From assembly GCA_933228675.1 (NCBI GenBank), contig OW121740.1, positions 30,033,632-30,097,631 on the forward strand: 64,000 nt of DNA, read 5' to 3'. The DNA is from Stomorhina lunata. Lineage: Eukaryota > Arthropoda > Insecta > Diptera > Rhiniidae. Position numbers and translations under genes: made by a program. The notes beneath the pieces were generated by a model, which had not been told where the DNA came from, did not search any database, and saw nothing but the letters and a program-made list of their open reading frames with translations. How positions within the stretch are numbered: position 1 is the first letter of the stretch; each line of letters opens with the position of its first letter. This document shows, piece after piece, positions 47,046 to 61,005 of this stretch.

Positions 47046-47224
47046 AGAAATGTATCCATATACTTAATTTGTGTACAGTTGCACGTTTAATTGTTTAACA
47101 TTAATTAACACTCAAAATGTAATAATCTTGATTATTACCTCACAATGAAACTAAAGCAAGAAATATTATTAAAACTATATATTTTTTTACGAAGAGTCCT
47201 ATTTATTGTTTGGTAATAGCAAAC

Positions 47225-47580
47225 AATAACAAACATTTTTAATTGTTTTTTAAAATATTGCCCTCGATAATACCCATTCATTTTGAGACACTTTTAGAAA
47301 ATGTTATTGCTTTTTCGTAGCTTGTAAATCGTTGACCACGCAGTTTATATTTGATTATCGGGAACAAGTAATCAATTCGATGTTTTGACTGCTCAAAAAC
47401 TCACATGTTTGACAAGATGTGTGAGACCTCGCATTGTAATGATGCAGAAAGAAGGATTCGTCTTCAGGGGTTAGTTGCTGAATACTTATCCATAATTCGT
47501 CACCTGTCACGATTTTATACACGTCTTTTGTAGCACCACAGTCGAACTTTTTAATCACCTCCTTACACCAATTATCCAAT
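47225..47580 (-). pseudogene. Mariner transposase remnant 2 (C-terminal half)
   Basis: The minus-strand frame gives WCKEVIKKFDCGATKDVYKI, VTGDELWI (first catalytic block), then after an internal deletion FLHHYNARSHTS and FLSSQNIELI. This is the order of mariner/SETMAR-type transposases (GDE, LHHDNA with Asp changed to Tyr, ending near HPPYSPDL). Beyond 47355 the reading continues in other frames with KLRGQRFTSYEKA-like and GYYRGQYFKKQ-like pieces that resemble the family C-terminus. A catalytic Asp is lost, so it is inactive. Confidence 0.8.
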
Positions 47581-47699
47581 TATAAATCCTTAAAGTAATA
47601 TCATTTTATTCTGATCGTAACTTTGAAAATCAATTAAATTACAGCCGATAGAGGGTGCTGTGATATGCTGTGATATGTTAAAAAAGGAACTAAATTTTC

Positions 47700-48135
47700 A
47701 TCCTTTTAAAGTTTAAATCGTTCAAGAACTGAAAGATAGTGACTTTGATTAACGCAAACAAATTTTCGGAAACGATGTTGGAGCGTTGTCGTACTGTAAA
47801 TACATTCTGTAACTGTTTGATGTGTCTTACCCACGCTTGATATAATTTTACCACTTTAAACGAAAATTGTCATGGCCAGGCGACTAATATGAACGGTAAA
47901 AATTATTGATGCATGATAACGCATTTTTTTTTGCCAAACCTAAGAGTACATCCATCTTACACTTCACACACATGCTTTCAGCAGGATGGGGCGACTGCAC
48001 ACACAGCTAAAACTTTGATGAATTAGCTTCGGGAAAATTTCCCCCAAAAACTCATCAGTCGCTTTGCGGATATCAAATGGCCACCGAAGTCGCCTGATCT
48101 AACTCCCATGGATTTTTTTATGCGGGTTAACCTTA
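47700..48135 (+). pseudogene. Mariner-type transposase remnant 3
   Basis: A plus-strand reading shows VQELKDSD-like and FSETMLERCR near 47725-47795, then CFQQDGATAHTAKTLM, LRENFP and ADIKWPPKSPDLTPMDFFM at about 47974-48122. It carries second and third catalytic Asp equivalents, but stops and frameshifts are frequent. It is a different subfamily from the head-to-head neighbour at 47225-47580. Confidence 0.78.
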
Positions 48136-48147
48136 AAGAGAGTTCCT

Positions 48148-48412
48148 AAAAGAGGGAAATTTTATAAGAAGTTTCACAAATTTTCGTTTTTTATGGGAAA
48201 CTTTCAAAATTTATATTTTTTTTTTTTTAAATTTTCAAAATTTTCATGAGGAATTATTAAAATTTCTCATTATTATGGGAAATTTTAAAAATTTCTAATT
48301 TTAATGGAAAATTAAAAAAAAATTTCCCACTTTTATGAGTAATTTTCCAGACAAGAAATTTTCAAAATTTGTATGGGAAATTTTCAAAATTTCTCATTTT
48401 TATAGGAAACTA
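48148..48412 (+). repeat. 29-bp satellite F, left part
   Basis: Units of roughly AAATTTCTCATTTTTATGGG plus AAATTTTCA. It resumes at 49385 after the inserted copy A7. The unit differs from the 29-bp D and 30-bp C satellites but is similar in length. Confidence 0.85.
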
Positions 48413-48562
48413 GCTGACCCGGTCCGCGTTGCTGGCCCTAAGCAAACATTATATATAGATAGGTGTTATTGGTGGTGCAATATGAAAATTGGATATTGCC
48501 ACGCCTCTCCGCGCACAGAGCGAAAGTCAAAGATCAGACCTACATACTTAAACACATCTATT
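48409..48562. other. ACTAGCTGACCCGG-type dispersed motif
   Basis: ACTAGCTGACCCGGTCCGCG, GTTGCTGGCCC, then TATATATAGATAGG resembles a motif that I believe is widespread in arthropod repeats, but I cannot assign its element. It lies between the satellite and copy A7. Confidence 0.4.
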
Positions 48563-49373
48563 TATACCCTTCATCACCATAGGTGGAAAGGGTATTATAA
48601 GTTTGTGCTGATGTATGTAACGCGTAGAAATATTTGTCTTAGACCAACCTTTTATTATACCAATAGGCTTAGAATCACTTTCTGAGTCGATTTAGCGATG
48701 TCCGTCCGTCCGTCTGGCTGGTTGGACCCCCATGTAAACCTTGTAATTAAACTACAGGTCGCAATTCTAAAGATAATCTGATGAAATTATGCACACATAA
48801 TTTTTTTGATAATGGGACCATGGCTATTAAAGTTGGTCAAAATTAGTCCATTATTTATAGTACCTCCCATAGGTCTCATTTCCCGGAATTGACATATTGG
48901 CCACAAATATCAATATTTTTTCATGAAATTTAAATCAAATACTGCTTATGTCAACTAAAATCACTGTACCAAATTTCGTTGAAATCGGTCCACATTTGAC
49001 CATAGCTCCCATACAAACTCTTCTTTAAAAACGCACTAATTGAGACAAAAAAATCACTAAAACGCTCGTTAATCTAAAGATATTGAAAATTTTGAGTTTA
49101 TTTTTTGCATACATAATTTTTTGCATACATAATGTAACAAGCGTAATCAATGTGCCAAATTTCGAGATAATCGGTCCACATTTGACCCTAGCTCTCATAT
49201 AAGTCCAAGTGACGGAAACAGCTTAAATATGTAAGTTTTGAGAAAATGTTTGTATGATGGCAAAATTTAGCAAATATTTGTCTTTATACAGGAAAAATAA
49301 CACCTTTGACCTTAGTGGTGAAGGGTATCGTATGGTCGGGCTTGATCGACTATAGCGCTTTCTTACTTGTTTT
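48563..49373 (+). mobile_element. Mini-me/DINE-1-like element, subfamily A, copy A7
   Basis: Complete: TTTATACCCTTCATCACC, GGTGGAAAGGGTATTATAAG, GATTTAGCGATGTCCGTCC, two CATAGCTCCC/CTAGCTCTC blocks and the end ATAGCGCTTTCTTACTTGTT. Inserted into the F satellite region. It contains a small duplication, CATACATAATTTTTTG, at about 49108-49130. Confidence 0.88.
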
Positions 49374-49384
49374 ATATATGTATA

Positions 49385-49606
49385 TAGATTTTCAAAATTT
49401 TCTATTTTTATGAGAAATTTTCAAAATTTCATATTTATAGGGGAAATTTTCAAAATTTGTCATTTTTATGGGCGATTTTCAAAATTTTTAATTTTTATGC
49501 GAAATTTTCAAAATTTGCATTTTTATGTGAAATTTTTAATATATGCAATTTTGATGGGAAATTTTCAAAATTTCTCATTTTAGTGAGAAAATTTTCAAAA
49601 TTGTAA
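49385..49606 (+). repeat. 29-bp satellite F, right part
   Basis: Continues the units of 48148-48412 (TTTTCAAAATTTCTCATTTT), with more divergence. Confidence 0.85.
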
Positions 49607-49607
49607 T

Positions 49608-50313
49608 TATAACCTTCACCACCATAGGTGGAAAGGGTTTTATGTATAAGTTTGTGCTGATAGAAATAATTGTCTAAGACCCACCTTATAGTATACCAAA
49701 GCTTAGAATCTCTTTCTGAGTCGATTTAGCGATGTCAGTCCGTCCGTCCGTCTCGAAGTACAGGACGCAATTCTAAAGATAATTTGATGAAATTTGGCAC
49801 AGATAATTTTTTTGATAGTCGGACCATGGCTATTGAAATTCCATTAGTTATGGTACTTCCCATAGGTCCCACTTCCCGGAATTGATATAGTTTTTTATGA
49901 AATTTTAAACAAATACTGCTTAAGAAAACAAAAATCACTGTACCAAATTTCGTTTCGGTCCAAATTTGACCATAGCTCCCATACAAACTTTTCTATCAAA
50001 ACGCACTAAATGAATCAGAAATCACTAAAACGCTTGTAAATCTGAAGATAATGAAAATTTTGAGTTTTTTTTTTGCATACATAATTTTTGTAAAGACTAA
50101 TTTCGATATAATCGGTCCACATTTGACTCTAGCTCTCATATAAGTTCGAATGACAGAAACAGCATAAATATATAAGTTTTGAGAAAATGTTTGTTTGAAG
50201 GCAAAATTTAGCAAATATTTCTATTTATATAGGAAAAAGACCACCTTTGAGTTGAGTTGTGAAGGATATCGTATGGTCGAGTTTGACCGACTATTGCACT
50301 TTCATACTTGTTT
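49608..50313 (+). mobile_element. Mini-me/DINE-1-like element, subfamily A, copy A8
   Basis: ATAACCTTCACCACCATAGG to GACTATTGCACTTTCATACT plus TGTTT. It is shorter than A7, with several internal deletions. Only about 240 bp separate it from A7, in the same orientation. Confidence 0.85.
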
Positions 50314-51509
50314 AATTTAAAAATTCAAAAATAACCGTTGTTTTGAGTCCCTTGATATAAGTATTTTCGTAATTAGTTTCATTTAAATACATTTGAAACT
50401 GCGGCTGAAGGGCAAAATCTCAGTTTCGGAAAGGCAGCCAGCCCTATGGAAGCTAGTAGACATAATAATCCGATTTTAATAAATTTAAATAAGAATTGTT
50501 TCAGTACCAGTGTTTCTTCAAAATTGCAACCTTTAGTCAGAAAGCGATTATACATCGTTCGTGAAAGTGGGCGTTGGATCAATATTTCTGTTTATTACAG
50601 AGATCAACACAAAAGTTATATGGTGTAGAGTAGTATAATGAAACAAATTATTACGAGCAAAGATGAATTTAATAATCACATTATTATGATATATCCAACC
50701 CTCATACTTTGAACTATGAATATGAACATTTATTTAGTTCATCCAACCCCTAAAGTCATTGACTGTGAATTAATTTGTTTCATCTCGCTTCTACGACTTT
50801 TGTTAAAGGATTCTTGTGATATAAATTAAATTTGATTTCGATTTGATTGATCATTCCCAGCGGGAATCCTTTTTTCATACACCCCATCCAAGGAATCATG
50901 GTTAAATACAAGTTTGGTATTTAGAACTTACGACGAGTATGAATGTACTCGTATGTATTTAGAAGATTATAATTTTCATAATGTTTTTAGTTATTCAATA
51001 AACATTTGTAGATGCCACAGGTTTTGGGTATCGTACACCCAAAATGATTATATTATTTTCTTTAACAAAAAGTTAATCCTGTAATAACATGTGTTTTGAA
51101 GTTTTCTCAGCTGGATATCATCATTCACTTTTGTTGGCAATTTTTCAAATAAATAAACAAAAAGGAATAAACTTTAGATTTTTTTTGTTTGTTTCGGATT
51201 GGCATGCCATCGCTTATGTTGAAATTTTTAATTTCTATAGCCCGAGGAAAAATTATGTTTGTGAAGAAATGAAGGTATGATGTATTCATTACTAAATTTG
51301 AAACGCTTTTGGTTGTAGCTTAAGACTCAGGAAAAGTAGAGGTTAAAATATTCGTTTACTTTGAGTTATAATTTTTCAATTTTACTTTATTTTCACTTTA
51401 ACGCTGTTTAATTTTCTGAAATATTTTAAAATGGTCCTTGCCATTTGTTTAACAAAATGTTATAGGGTTGTGTTTTTTAATTTTCAAAAATGTCTATCCT
51501 TTTTTTAAA
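50314..51509. other. No recognised gene; possible divergent mini-me-like piece
   Basis: About 50396-50640 contains CAGCCCTATGGAAGCTAGTA and ATCCGATTTTAATAAATTT, phrases like those of subfamilies A and B, but no termini. The 60-residue open frame there is therefore not credible. Confidence 0.4.
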
Positions 51510-53494
<1,985 letters not shown>

Positions 53495-54333
53495 CATACA
53501 TATAATAACGTAAATGGTTAAAATATGATGATATTTTGTTTAACAAGTCATCCAATAAATGAAATGAAGAAATTTGTTTGCAAATCAAAAGTGCAAACAG
53601 ACATTGGTCAACATTACCGACCGAATGTATAAACATCAAGTCCTGTCGACGATGGTCAGAATATTTTCAATGTTTAAATAAAGGATAACATTTAATTGCA
53701 AACAAAGATTCTTTGTTGTGTGTGTGTGTGTGTGTGGTGTGGCAGACCAATCAGGATAATGTTTTTTCGACAACAAAAAAACTTTTTTCATACTTATGAA
53801 AATTCCAAAATTTTACGCAAATATACAGATGTTGTAATAATTAATAAATGCAGTGGGATATTAATCCTAAGCCTGCAAAAAGTGATAAGTGTTTTTTATA
53901 TATGTATGTTTTAAAAAGTATATTTACACTGTGCAAAAAACGTGTACAATGAAAATAAAGTTATATATTTAATTACACTTAAATTATGGGCAAATCCTGC
54001 ATGACGGACGATACATTTGTACGGATTTTGTTATACTTAAATGTATCCCAGTGCCGTTCTACATTAGATATCTTTGCACAGATTTATGATAATATTAGTC
54101 CATCGATTGCGCTATCGAATGACATTTGTTAGTTTACAAACTTATTTTGGAGGAAAACGATATTCGCTTTTAAAGTGCTGTGACGGACGCTACAAGAAAG
54201 GGAAGTGGCTTTTTTTCAATACTTGTTTCTGTAATTTTTATCAAATCGGTCATAGTAAAATTTTTTCACTTTTTAGATCTTATTTTTCGTCGAAAAAATG
54301 CTGCGTCTAGCCGTTAGAGTGTCCCAAAAATAA
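53495..54333. other. No recognised gene; TG microsatellite
   Basis: A (TG)n tract lies at 53717-53736. TGACGGACG occurs near 54003 and 54180, a motif that returns after copy B7. Confidence 0.45.
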
Positions 54334-56450
54334 AACAAGTTAGAGTGTTATATTCATCTGTGCTGAATCTTGTATACCCACCATCAAGTTGTATGAGAGT
54401 GCAACTAATTCAAAATGTTGACCAAATGTGGTATTGTTGGTAATATATTTGGACTAAATTCGCTTGCAATGGTATAGTTACTATAGATCAACATTTAAAA
54501 GTATCTAAGTGGTTTCCCAAGTATTCACCTTGGACAAAATGCTGTTCCATAACCGAATATAGTTTCACATTAATAAACTGTTTCGTTGTGCCATAACCAT
54601 GTTGATAGCAACACAAAAGGTTCATATATTTTGTTAGCAGTTCCTAATGCTTCTACCGTGTATAAAGTCTGGACCTTACATAGATTGATAGCTATCTTAT
54701 TTCCCAGATGCTATATATAATATACTGAATGTACCTCCAAATCTTTTTGATTGTAGATATAAAAAGGGGATGTTATATAGATAAGAACTAAATATAGCCA
54801 AATGTTGACCGATTGTTACAAAATCGGTGCCCATACCTGACATAGTTTATAATTTAATAGCTTTTAACTGGCGTTTGTGGCATTTTAGTGGTTACCGGGA
54901 GCGGTTTTTATATGAAAGCTATGGTCAAAAATGGACCGATTCCTATAAAATTTGACATACTGACTGAAAGTTGCATAAAACTTCTCTGTTTTGAATTTAG
55001 TGGCCATAGATTTTACAATTTTATTCAATTTATCAGCATAAATGTGATTCCCGGGTCAGGGTTATATGGGAGCTCTAACTAAATGTGAACCGATTTTACA
55101 CATTTTCAGCACACAATTTCTACGACATATCAAAAATTACTTACTTAAATGGCCTATTGTAACAACATGTTTAGGTCAAAGGCCGAGCATAATTTAGAAT
55201 TCCATGCGCTTCTATCTTGTGCGCATATTCTCCAATTTCTTATGCCAAGTTTTGAAAGATTTTCTTTTACTTGGTCTTTCCATCGAAGTTTTGGGCGCCC
55301 TCTTCTACGAGTTCCCTCAGGATCATTATCAAACACTTTTCTTGCCGGAGTATTTTCATCCATTCGCACAACATGTCCTAGCCAGCGCAGCCGTTGTTGC
55401 TTAATGCGTTTTACTATGTCTATGTCAGCGTATAACTCATACAGCTCATGATTCATTCGATGTCGATACTCATTGTTGACGCAGACTGGTCCAAATATTT
55501 TTCGTAGGATTTTCCTCTCAAACACTCCAAGGATAGCTTCATCTGCCTGTGCAAGTACCCATGATTCTGCACCATACAGTTTTTTTTTTTTTTTTGTAAA
55601 AACATATCAAAAATACTTTTGCTTAATTTTGTCTCTCTAGCTCTTGTAGTTAAGGAACTATCGCGCTTTTCTCTGACGGAAAGACGGACATAAACCATAT
55701 TTTCTTTTTGCATTTTTGTGTTTCCGTAAGTTTTTTATATAGGAGCTATGGTCAAATAGTAACTGATTGTAACAAAATTTTTCATTCACACAAGACTTCA
55801 CATAAGACTTCCTTTTGTAAAATTTTGTTGTTGTAGCCCTTTTCGTCAAGGCGCTTTTGTCTGACGGACAGACGGATATAAACCCCCTTTTCTTTTTGTA
55901 ATTTTGTGTTTCCGTAATTTTTTTATATGGGAGCTATGGTCAAATGGTGACCGATTGTGACAAAATTTTGCACACTGATTCGCATTGACATAAGACTTCC
56001 TCGTGCTAAATAAAGTGATTATATCTATTATAGTTTGAGATTTATTGGGATTTAAGTGTATTTTAGGTGAAAGTTTGGCTGTTTCCGTAAGTTTTTTGCA
56101 TGGGAGCTATGACTAAATGTGAACCGATTTTGATGAAATTTTATATGCTGCCTAGGACTTACGCAAAACTTCTATATACCGAGCTTTATCATTATAGCTA
56201 TTATAGTTTGTTATTTATTAGCAAATACGCGATTAGCGTAGGCGAGGTTATACGGAAGCTATGTTCAATTATTAAGCTATTTTGCCCAATTTCAATACCA
56301 ACATTTTCTCAGAGATAAAGAATGTTTCTACTAAGTTTCAGTGGGCTATCTCCTTTCGTTTAGGCATTATCGTGATTTCAACAGACAGACGGACATCGCT
56401 CAATCGTCTTAGTATTTCATAAGGATTCATTCTTTTTGATGGTGGGTATA
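54334..56450 (-). mobile_element. Mini-me/DINE-1-like element, subfamily B, copy B7
   Basis: AACAAGTTAGAGTGTTATAT to TCTTTTTGATGGTGGGTATA. Internal blocks include GTTACCGGGAGCGGTTTTTA, three GTCY tracts (GACGGAAAGACGGACAT, GACGGACAGACGGATAT, GACAGACGGACATCG) and no expansion. A 5'-truncated retrotransposon is inserted at 55138-55601. Confidence 0.88.
55125..55614 (-). pseudogene. 5'-truncated non-LTR retrotransposon 3' end (RTE-like), with target duplication
   Basis: The minus-strand frame (55525 to 55154) reads MFERKILRKIFGPVCVNNEY, RLRWLGHVVRMDEN, RRGRPKLRWKDQVKENLSKL and NWRICAQDRSAW, the hallmark C-terminus downstream of the reverse transcriptase in RTE/Jockey-group elements. The reading extends upstream to AESWVLAQADEAILG at about 55575. 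A 13-bp duplication ACATATCAAAAAT brackets it (55125-55137, 55602-55614), and the 3' tail has TAAG repeats. The frame is open, so insertion is fairly recent, but endonuclease and reverse transcriptase are absent. A poly(T) run at about 55580-55595 lies at the truncated end. Confidence 0.88.
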
Positions 56451-57232
56451 AAAAAATAGAATTTAAAAAGTATCAAATTTGCCCCACTGTATATTTTTTA
56501 ACACATAATACCTTAAATTTACTCTGTGGAAATAGTGTTTTTACTTTATGTATAAGACAGACATGTGTTTGTAAATTTTGTTTTTAATAAATATCATTTT
56601 GTAAAAAATACATATTGTGACGGACGCTACACACTTTCCTATACATATTATTCTGTAAAATGCTATATAAACATCTATATATTTTTAGCCTAATGTAAAG
56701 CATGCTATGGGTTCTATTGACGAACCAAGTTCAATTGGAGAAAAAATAAAAATTGCACTAGTCAAATTAAAAAACCTTTATTTTGGTGACGGACGACCTT
56801 TTGTACTTGAAGTTATTTATATCACTCCAATTATTTTTGATGGGTTCTTTTACATTTTACATCTTATATAAAATTAAGCATACTTTGAGCCCCTACTGAA
56901 ACTTGATACCTAAATGTATGTTTTAGCGATTTTTATGAACTTTTAAAAAACCTATTATTTGAAAAATTTATAAAAATTCGAGATGGGTGCAAATAAAGAC
57001 TTGCCATTCACGAAGAAAGCAATCGAAAATTGTATCCATTATATATTCTTAAGGATCAATATATGGTAAATTTTTGCGTAAACACAAATACGCGATTTTG
57101 ACAGTTTTAAAATTTTGATTGGTTTAATATTTTTTGCCATATCTGTAATTTGGACATTTTAATAATTTGTACTTTCATAAGCAAAGGTTTTAAGAAACTT
57201 GCCCCTATTTCAGATTAGAGATTAAAAAAACA
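56451..57232. other. No recognised gene; TGACGGACG motifs
   Basis: TGTGACGGACGCTAC near 56626 and GTGACGGACGAC near 56785 recall the motif on the other side of B7. Otherwise AT-rich. Confidence 0.45.
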
Positions 57233-58250
57233 AATATTTTCGGATGAAGCTAATTTTCATTTTGATGTATTTGGGGCTCAGAAAACCCACAGCTGTTCAT
57301 ATCCCTTGCACTAGAGTTTGCAAAAAACCGTGAAAATGAGAAACCGCGATTTCGGTTTTAAAACACCCAAAATCGGTCGATTTCGGTTCGGTTTTTTAAA
57401 TAACATTATTTTCATTGAAATTTGTAGTAAAACTTAAATAATTTTATTAAAACAAAGTATGAGGTATATTTATTAAAGCTCATATTTATAATTGAATACT
57501 AAAAGTCAGTCTTGTTTCTTTTAGAGAAACTGCAGACCCCCTTTAGCTTGTATAATATTTGCATCGAATCTTTAAAGAACTTACATTTTCAAAGTCGATA
57601 GAATGATGAAAATCTAAGGTCGACAGTATTTCTAAACTTTCAGAGATACTTTCTGTTAGAAGCAGAAATCTAAGAGTAAACTTAATTCACGATTATGATG
57701 TTGTTGTTGTAACTGCGATATTATTGGTAATATTGTAGAAGTGACAGTCCTTGGTCGGAATTCTAAAAATTCCGAGTCGTTCCGGTACGAAGAACCGACT
57801 GCCGTGGGAACGTATGCTTATGAACGATTATGATGCTTGCACTGGTCCATTGTAAGGCACCTTTTGTTTTTTTCATTCTTCTGCTTCATTTCATAGACAA
57901 ATTATGTGCAAATTTATGATAAGCTAATATTATTTCTGAATAATACCAACAAAAAATTATGAAAAATAAATAGCTAAAACCGCGGTTCTTTTTGCAGTTT
58001 TCGGTTTCGATTTTGAGTCAAAAAAAACCGAGGTTTCGATTTCGGTTAAAACCGACCTGCAAACCCTACCTTGCATCCATTACGCTAGACTTTGTGGTCC
58101 GGCTTTTGGTATCATCATTGACCAATATTTCCTTGAAAGTGAGGACGGCATAATGATTGCGCCATCAATGCAGAAACCTATCGCACCATGATAACCGACT
58201 ATCTTGCACTTACATTTATGGAATTGATGTGAACGATATTTGTTTTCAGT
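57233..58250 (+). pseudogene. Mariner-type transposase remnant 4, split by a hAT element
   Basis: Before the insertion: IFSDEANFHFDVFGAQKTH (first catalytic block) and YPLHP. After it: TLWSGFW, PIFP and AINAETYRTMITDYLALTF followed by MELM. In order, these match mariner transposases (IFSDEAHF, PLHP, VWCGFW, NGERYRAMITDF). Multiple stops and a missing C-terminus show it is inactive. Joining 57311 to 58077 restores the line CCCTTGCATCCATT. Confidence 0.75.
57312..58068. mobile_element. 757-bp hAT-type element inserted in mariner remnant 4
   Basis: Ends TAGAGTTTGCA and TGCAAACCCTA are inverted repeats, flanked by an 8-bp duplication CCTTGCAC (57304-57311) and CCTTGCAT (58069-58076). Many subterminal copies of CGGTTTT/AAAACCG (57350-57400 and 57975-58055) resemble transposase-binding arrays of hAT elements. 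No transposase is present. Confidence 0.85.
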
Positions 58251-58254
58251 TTTA

Positions 58255-58500
58255 TTATTGGCAGTTTTAGGATATTTTAGTTTAAGGATATTTTAGTAAT
58301 TTAAAGATGATTTAGCAGTTTAGGATGATTCGGCAGTTTTAGGAAAATGATGACTTAGCAATTTATAATGACTTAGCAGTTTTAGAATGACCTAACAGTT
58401 CAGTTTTAGGATGACTTTGCAGTTTAAGATGCAGTTTTAGGAAAATTATGAGCAGTCAATAATGATTTACCAGTTTTGGGATGATTTAACAGAACCACGT
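58255..58500 (+). repeat. ~19-bp minisatellite
   Basis: Degenerate copies of GATGATTTAGCAGTTTTAG, about a dozen, with spacing from 17 to 30 bp. Confidence 0.75.
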
Positions 58501-58559
58501 GTTTTTTTTTTGTTTCCTTTTTTCTGTTTATTAATTCCGGTATAAATTTTGTTTCTGTG

Positions 58560-58970
58560 TTCATTGCTTCAAAAGATACGGTGGGTGGCTAAGGCTTGAT
58601 TACGGTGTCGTTTGACTAAAAAAATACGAACTAGCAATAACGAGTGAGCATTATCGTGATGCAAAAGTCATAAATTGTTTTTCCGCAATTCCGGATTTTT
58701 TATTCGTATTGCTTTTCACAAGCGGCGCATAACTTCAAGATTAAACTCTTTATTGACGACCATGTGGTAAGAACTCCTGATGTACTACGTCACGCACTAC
58801 GTAATAAAAAGAAAACAGTCGGAAAATCCTCTCCATTTGTTCGAACTTGGTATGTTAATTTTGCTTTGGCTCTTCTGTGCACTTCCATTGTGACGATTAC
58901 ACTTTAGTTTCGATGTCATAAACATATGAGTCGTTTTTTTCGGTCAGGTTTAAGCAATTTTAGAACAAAA
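58560..58970 (-). pseudogene. Mariner transposase remnant 5
   Basis: The minus strand reads, in shifting frames, YDIETKV-like, QWKCTEEPKQN-like (58960-58860), QEFLPHG, LEVMRRL, KAIRIKNPELRKNN and LHHDNAHS, then NQALATVS-like. This is the order of the mariner catalytic domain between the first Asp block and LHHDNAPAHTS. Frame breaks are numerous. It is of a different subfamily from remnants 1 and 4. Confidence 0.75.
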
Positions 58971-59485
58971 ATCGCCGAACGCGTAAACCACTTCTAACTT
59001 TTATTCCTCTTACAAACAAACTAAATGTGCTATATAGCTTAAACATATGTTCGAGATAACTTAAACATACGTTCAAGACGAGTGTACCAACAAAATAAAA
59101 AATATCGATAATCGAAAGTTTAACCGATTTATAAAGTTTAAGTTTTAGAGATACAGGGGGACTGATTTTTGTTCCTTTTCTACCCGCTTAGCGACCGAAT
59201 TTTTAGCTGTTATATACATTTATCTTAGCTACAGAGAAAAAGCCTGTTAAAATAAATTAACTTGACGATTATGTTTTAAAAATTTTGAGGTAGGTACGTT
59301 TCTCAAAGCCACAAATTTGATTTAGCCTGTAATTAACCCATATCTAATTATAGCTATGATAAATCCGACGGAAATATAAATTTTATGGCGAGGTTTTAGA
59401 AAGAAAATAATAATCAATGTATGTGTGTATATAAAATTGCAAAAAAATCGGCCCACATTAGACTATGTATATATCCTATATCCTA
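58971..59485. other. No recognisable gene or element
   Basis: AT-rich intergenic sequence. ATCGGCCCACATTAGACTAT near 59448 is a short mini-me-like trace. Confidence 0.4.
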
Positions 59486-59880
59486 AGTAAGTAAGTACTT
59501 AAATGGTATATATCTACAACCTATTAAGGTCAAAGGCCGAGCATATTTTAGAAATCCATGCACTTCAATCTTGTGCATGTTCTCTACTTGGTCTTTCCAT
59601 CGAAGTTTCAGACGTCCTCTTATAACATTAGGGGGACCGTTTTCATTCTAAATTTAGCTTTTTAAAGTAATTGTTTTTTCCAGGAGTAGATTACTAGCCC
59701 GACGTCCTAACGCATATTTTATCTATCTTATGGGAGAGCTCATATTAGCTAACTTCATTAACGGGTGTTAACGTAGTTACCCGGGTCATACCACGAAGAG
59801 GTCAGTGTCCATAGTTGAGATGAAGAATAACCAAGATAAGTCTAGGCTTAACAAGTTAAAAAGAACTCAGTGGAAATTCC
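59486..59880 (-). mobile_element. Retrotransposon-derived SINE-like element, copy 2
   Basis: Plus-strand order: 3' tail (TAAGTAAGTAAGTACTTAAA), 3' end (GTCAAAGGCCGAGCATATTT), C-terminal coding relic (CTTGGTCTTTCCATCGAAG, GACGTCCTC), junction near CATTAGGGGGACC, then the 5' leader (CAGGAGTAGATTACTAGCCC, TAGTTACCCGGGTCATACC). Joins the two ends of the element without endonuclease or reverse transcriptase. Confidence 0.78.
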
Positions 59881-61005
59881 TTATATCTGTCGATTTCTTT
59901 GATCTTATACAGTATAATTACTTACGGTAGAATCCGTTCTATTACAATAATTTCCGAAAATATTAATTAATAATTCAGTTTAATTGCTAATCAGCTGCGA
60001 GGTTTGAATACCTTATAAATCAATTCAAAACCTAAATGTCACATCTATTGGGACTCGATACTCAAATATAAAGTCAGTTTGGCGCATATGTCCTAATTGC
60101 CAACATTTCCCAGTGTCACAACTTCTGGTCTATTGTAAGTGATTAATAGAATGAAGAAAAGACAAAATTTTTAAGCTTTTTACAAAGCCATTTATGGGAT
60201 TTAATGGGTATTGTGGTAAATTCATTTGGGTTTAAGAACGACAGAATGGATTGACTTACGCTACGCTTAACATTTGCGGTTTCGCACTTTGGCACACAAA
60301 AAAAAACACAGTAAACAGTCAAAGATTATGTGGGTAAGAAAAGGGGGTGGAATGGATGACTTTTGCAAGGGTTTTACCACCCATTGAGTCGACTATACAC
60401 AGTCGCTTGTGTACGCAATAGGGTGGAAAACTTTACAACACAAGGAATGAATGAATGTAAAAAGTTGAGTGAGTGAGTGAATGAATGGTTGGATGTTGCG
60501 GTTTGATGTGCGGTCAGTTTACAAAGGGAAATGGGCGTTAAACCAAAGGTACTTTATGGCATAAATGTTTTTGTTGTTTTCCCATTAAAAGCAGGTTGTT
60601 GATTTTTTTTGTGTACAAAAAATCCCTGACTTGTTATGAAACTTGTCAGAGAAAATTAGTAAATGACTTTGTTGAAACTTTTATTTTTTTAGGTAAAAAT
60701 TATGGGGGTTTAGGTGTTTTTGTGGCTGGATAAAAGGTATTTAATAACTTTTTTATTCTCTAAATTTTTAATATTTACTGTTTTTTTCCTGTTTTCAGAC
60801 TGTCTATGTGGGTTGTTTGTTTAATTTTTAAACAAAAAATTATTTGTTGAATATTAAGACATATTTAAGGTAATTGAAAAAATTTTTAATTAGCATAAAA
60901 ATTATTTACTTTTATTTCAGTTGATTTTTGGAAGCATCAATCTTAAAAGTTATACAAAATATTGGGTTTTCGAAAAAGTTTTTGGAGATATAATCTTACT
61001 TTTTT
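59881..61005. other. Long region without a recognised gene
   Basis: Looks single copy; a GAGT/GAAT microsatellite lies at about 60464-60486. No coding motif. Confidence 0.45.

Noticed and set aside
50446..50628. Open frame of 60 residues
   Set aside because: Overlaps phrases typical of mini-me-like repeats and has a 67-residue shadow on the other strand; no motif.
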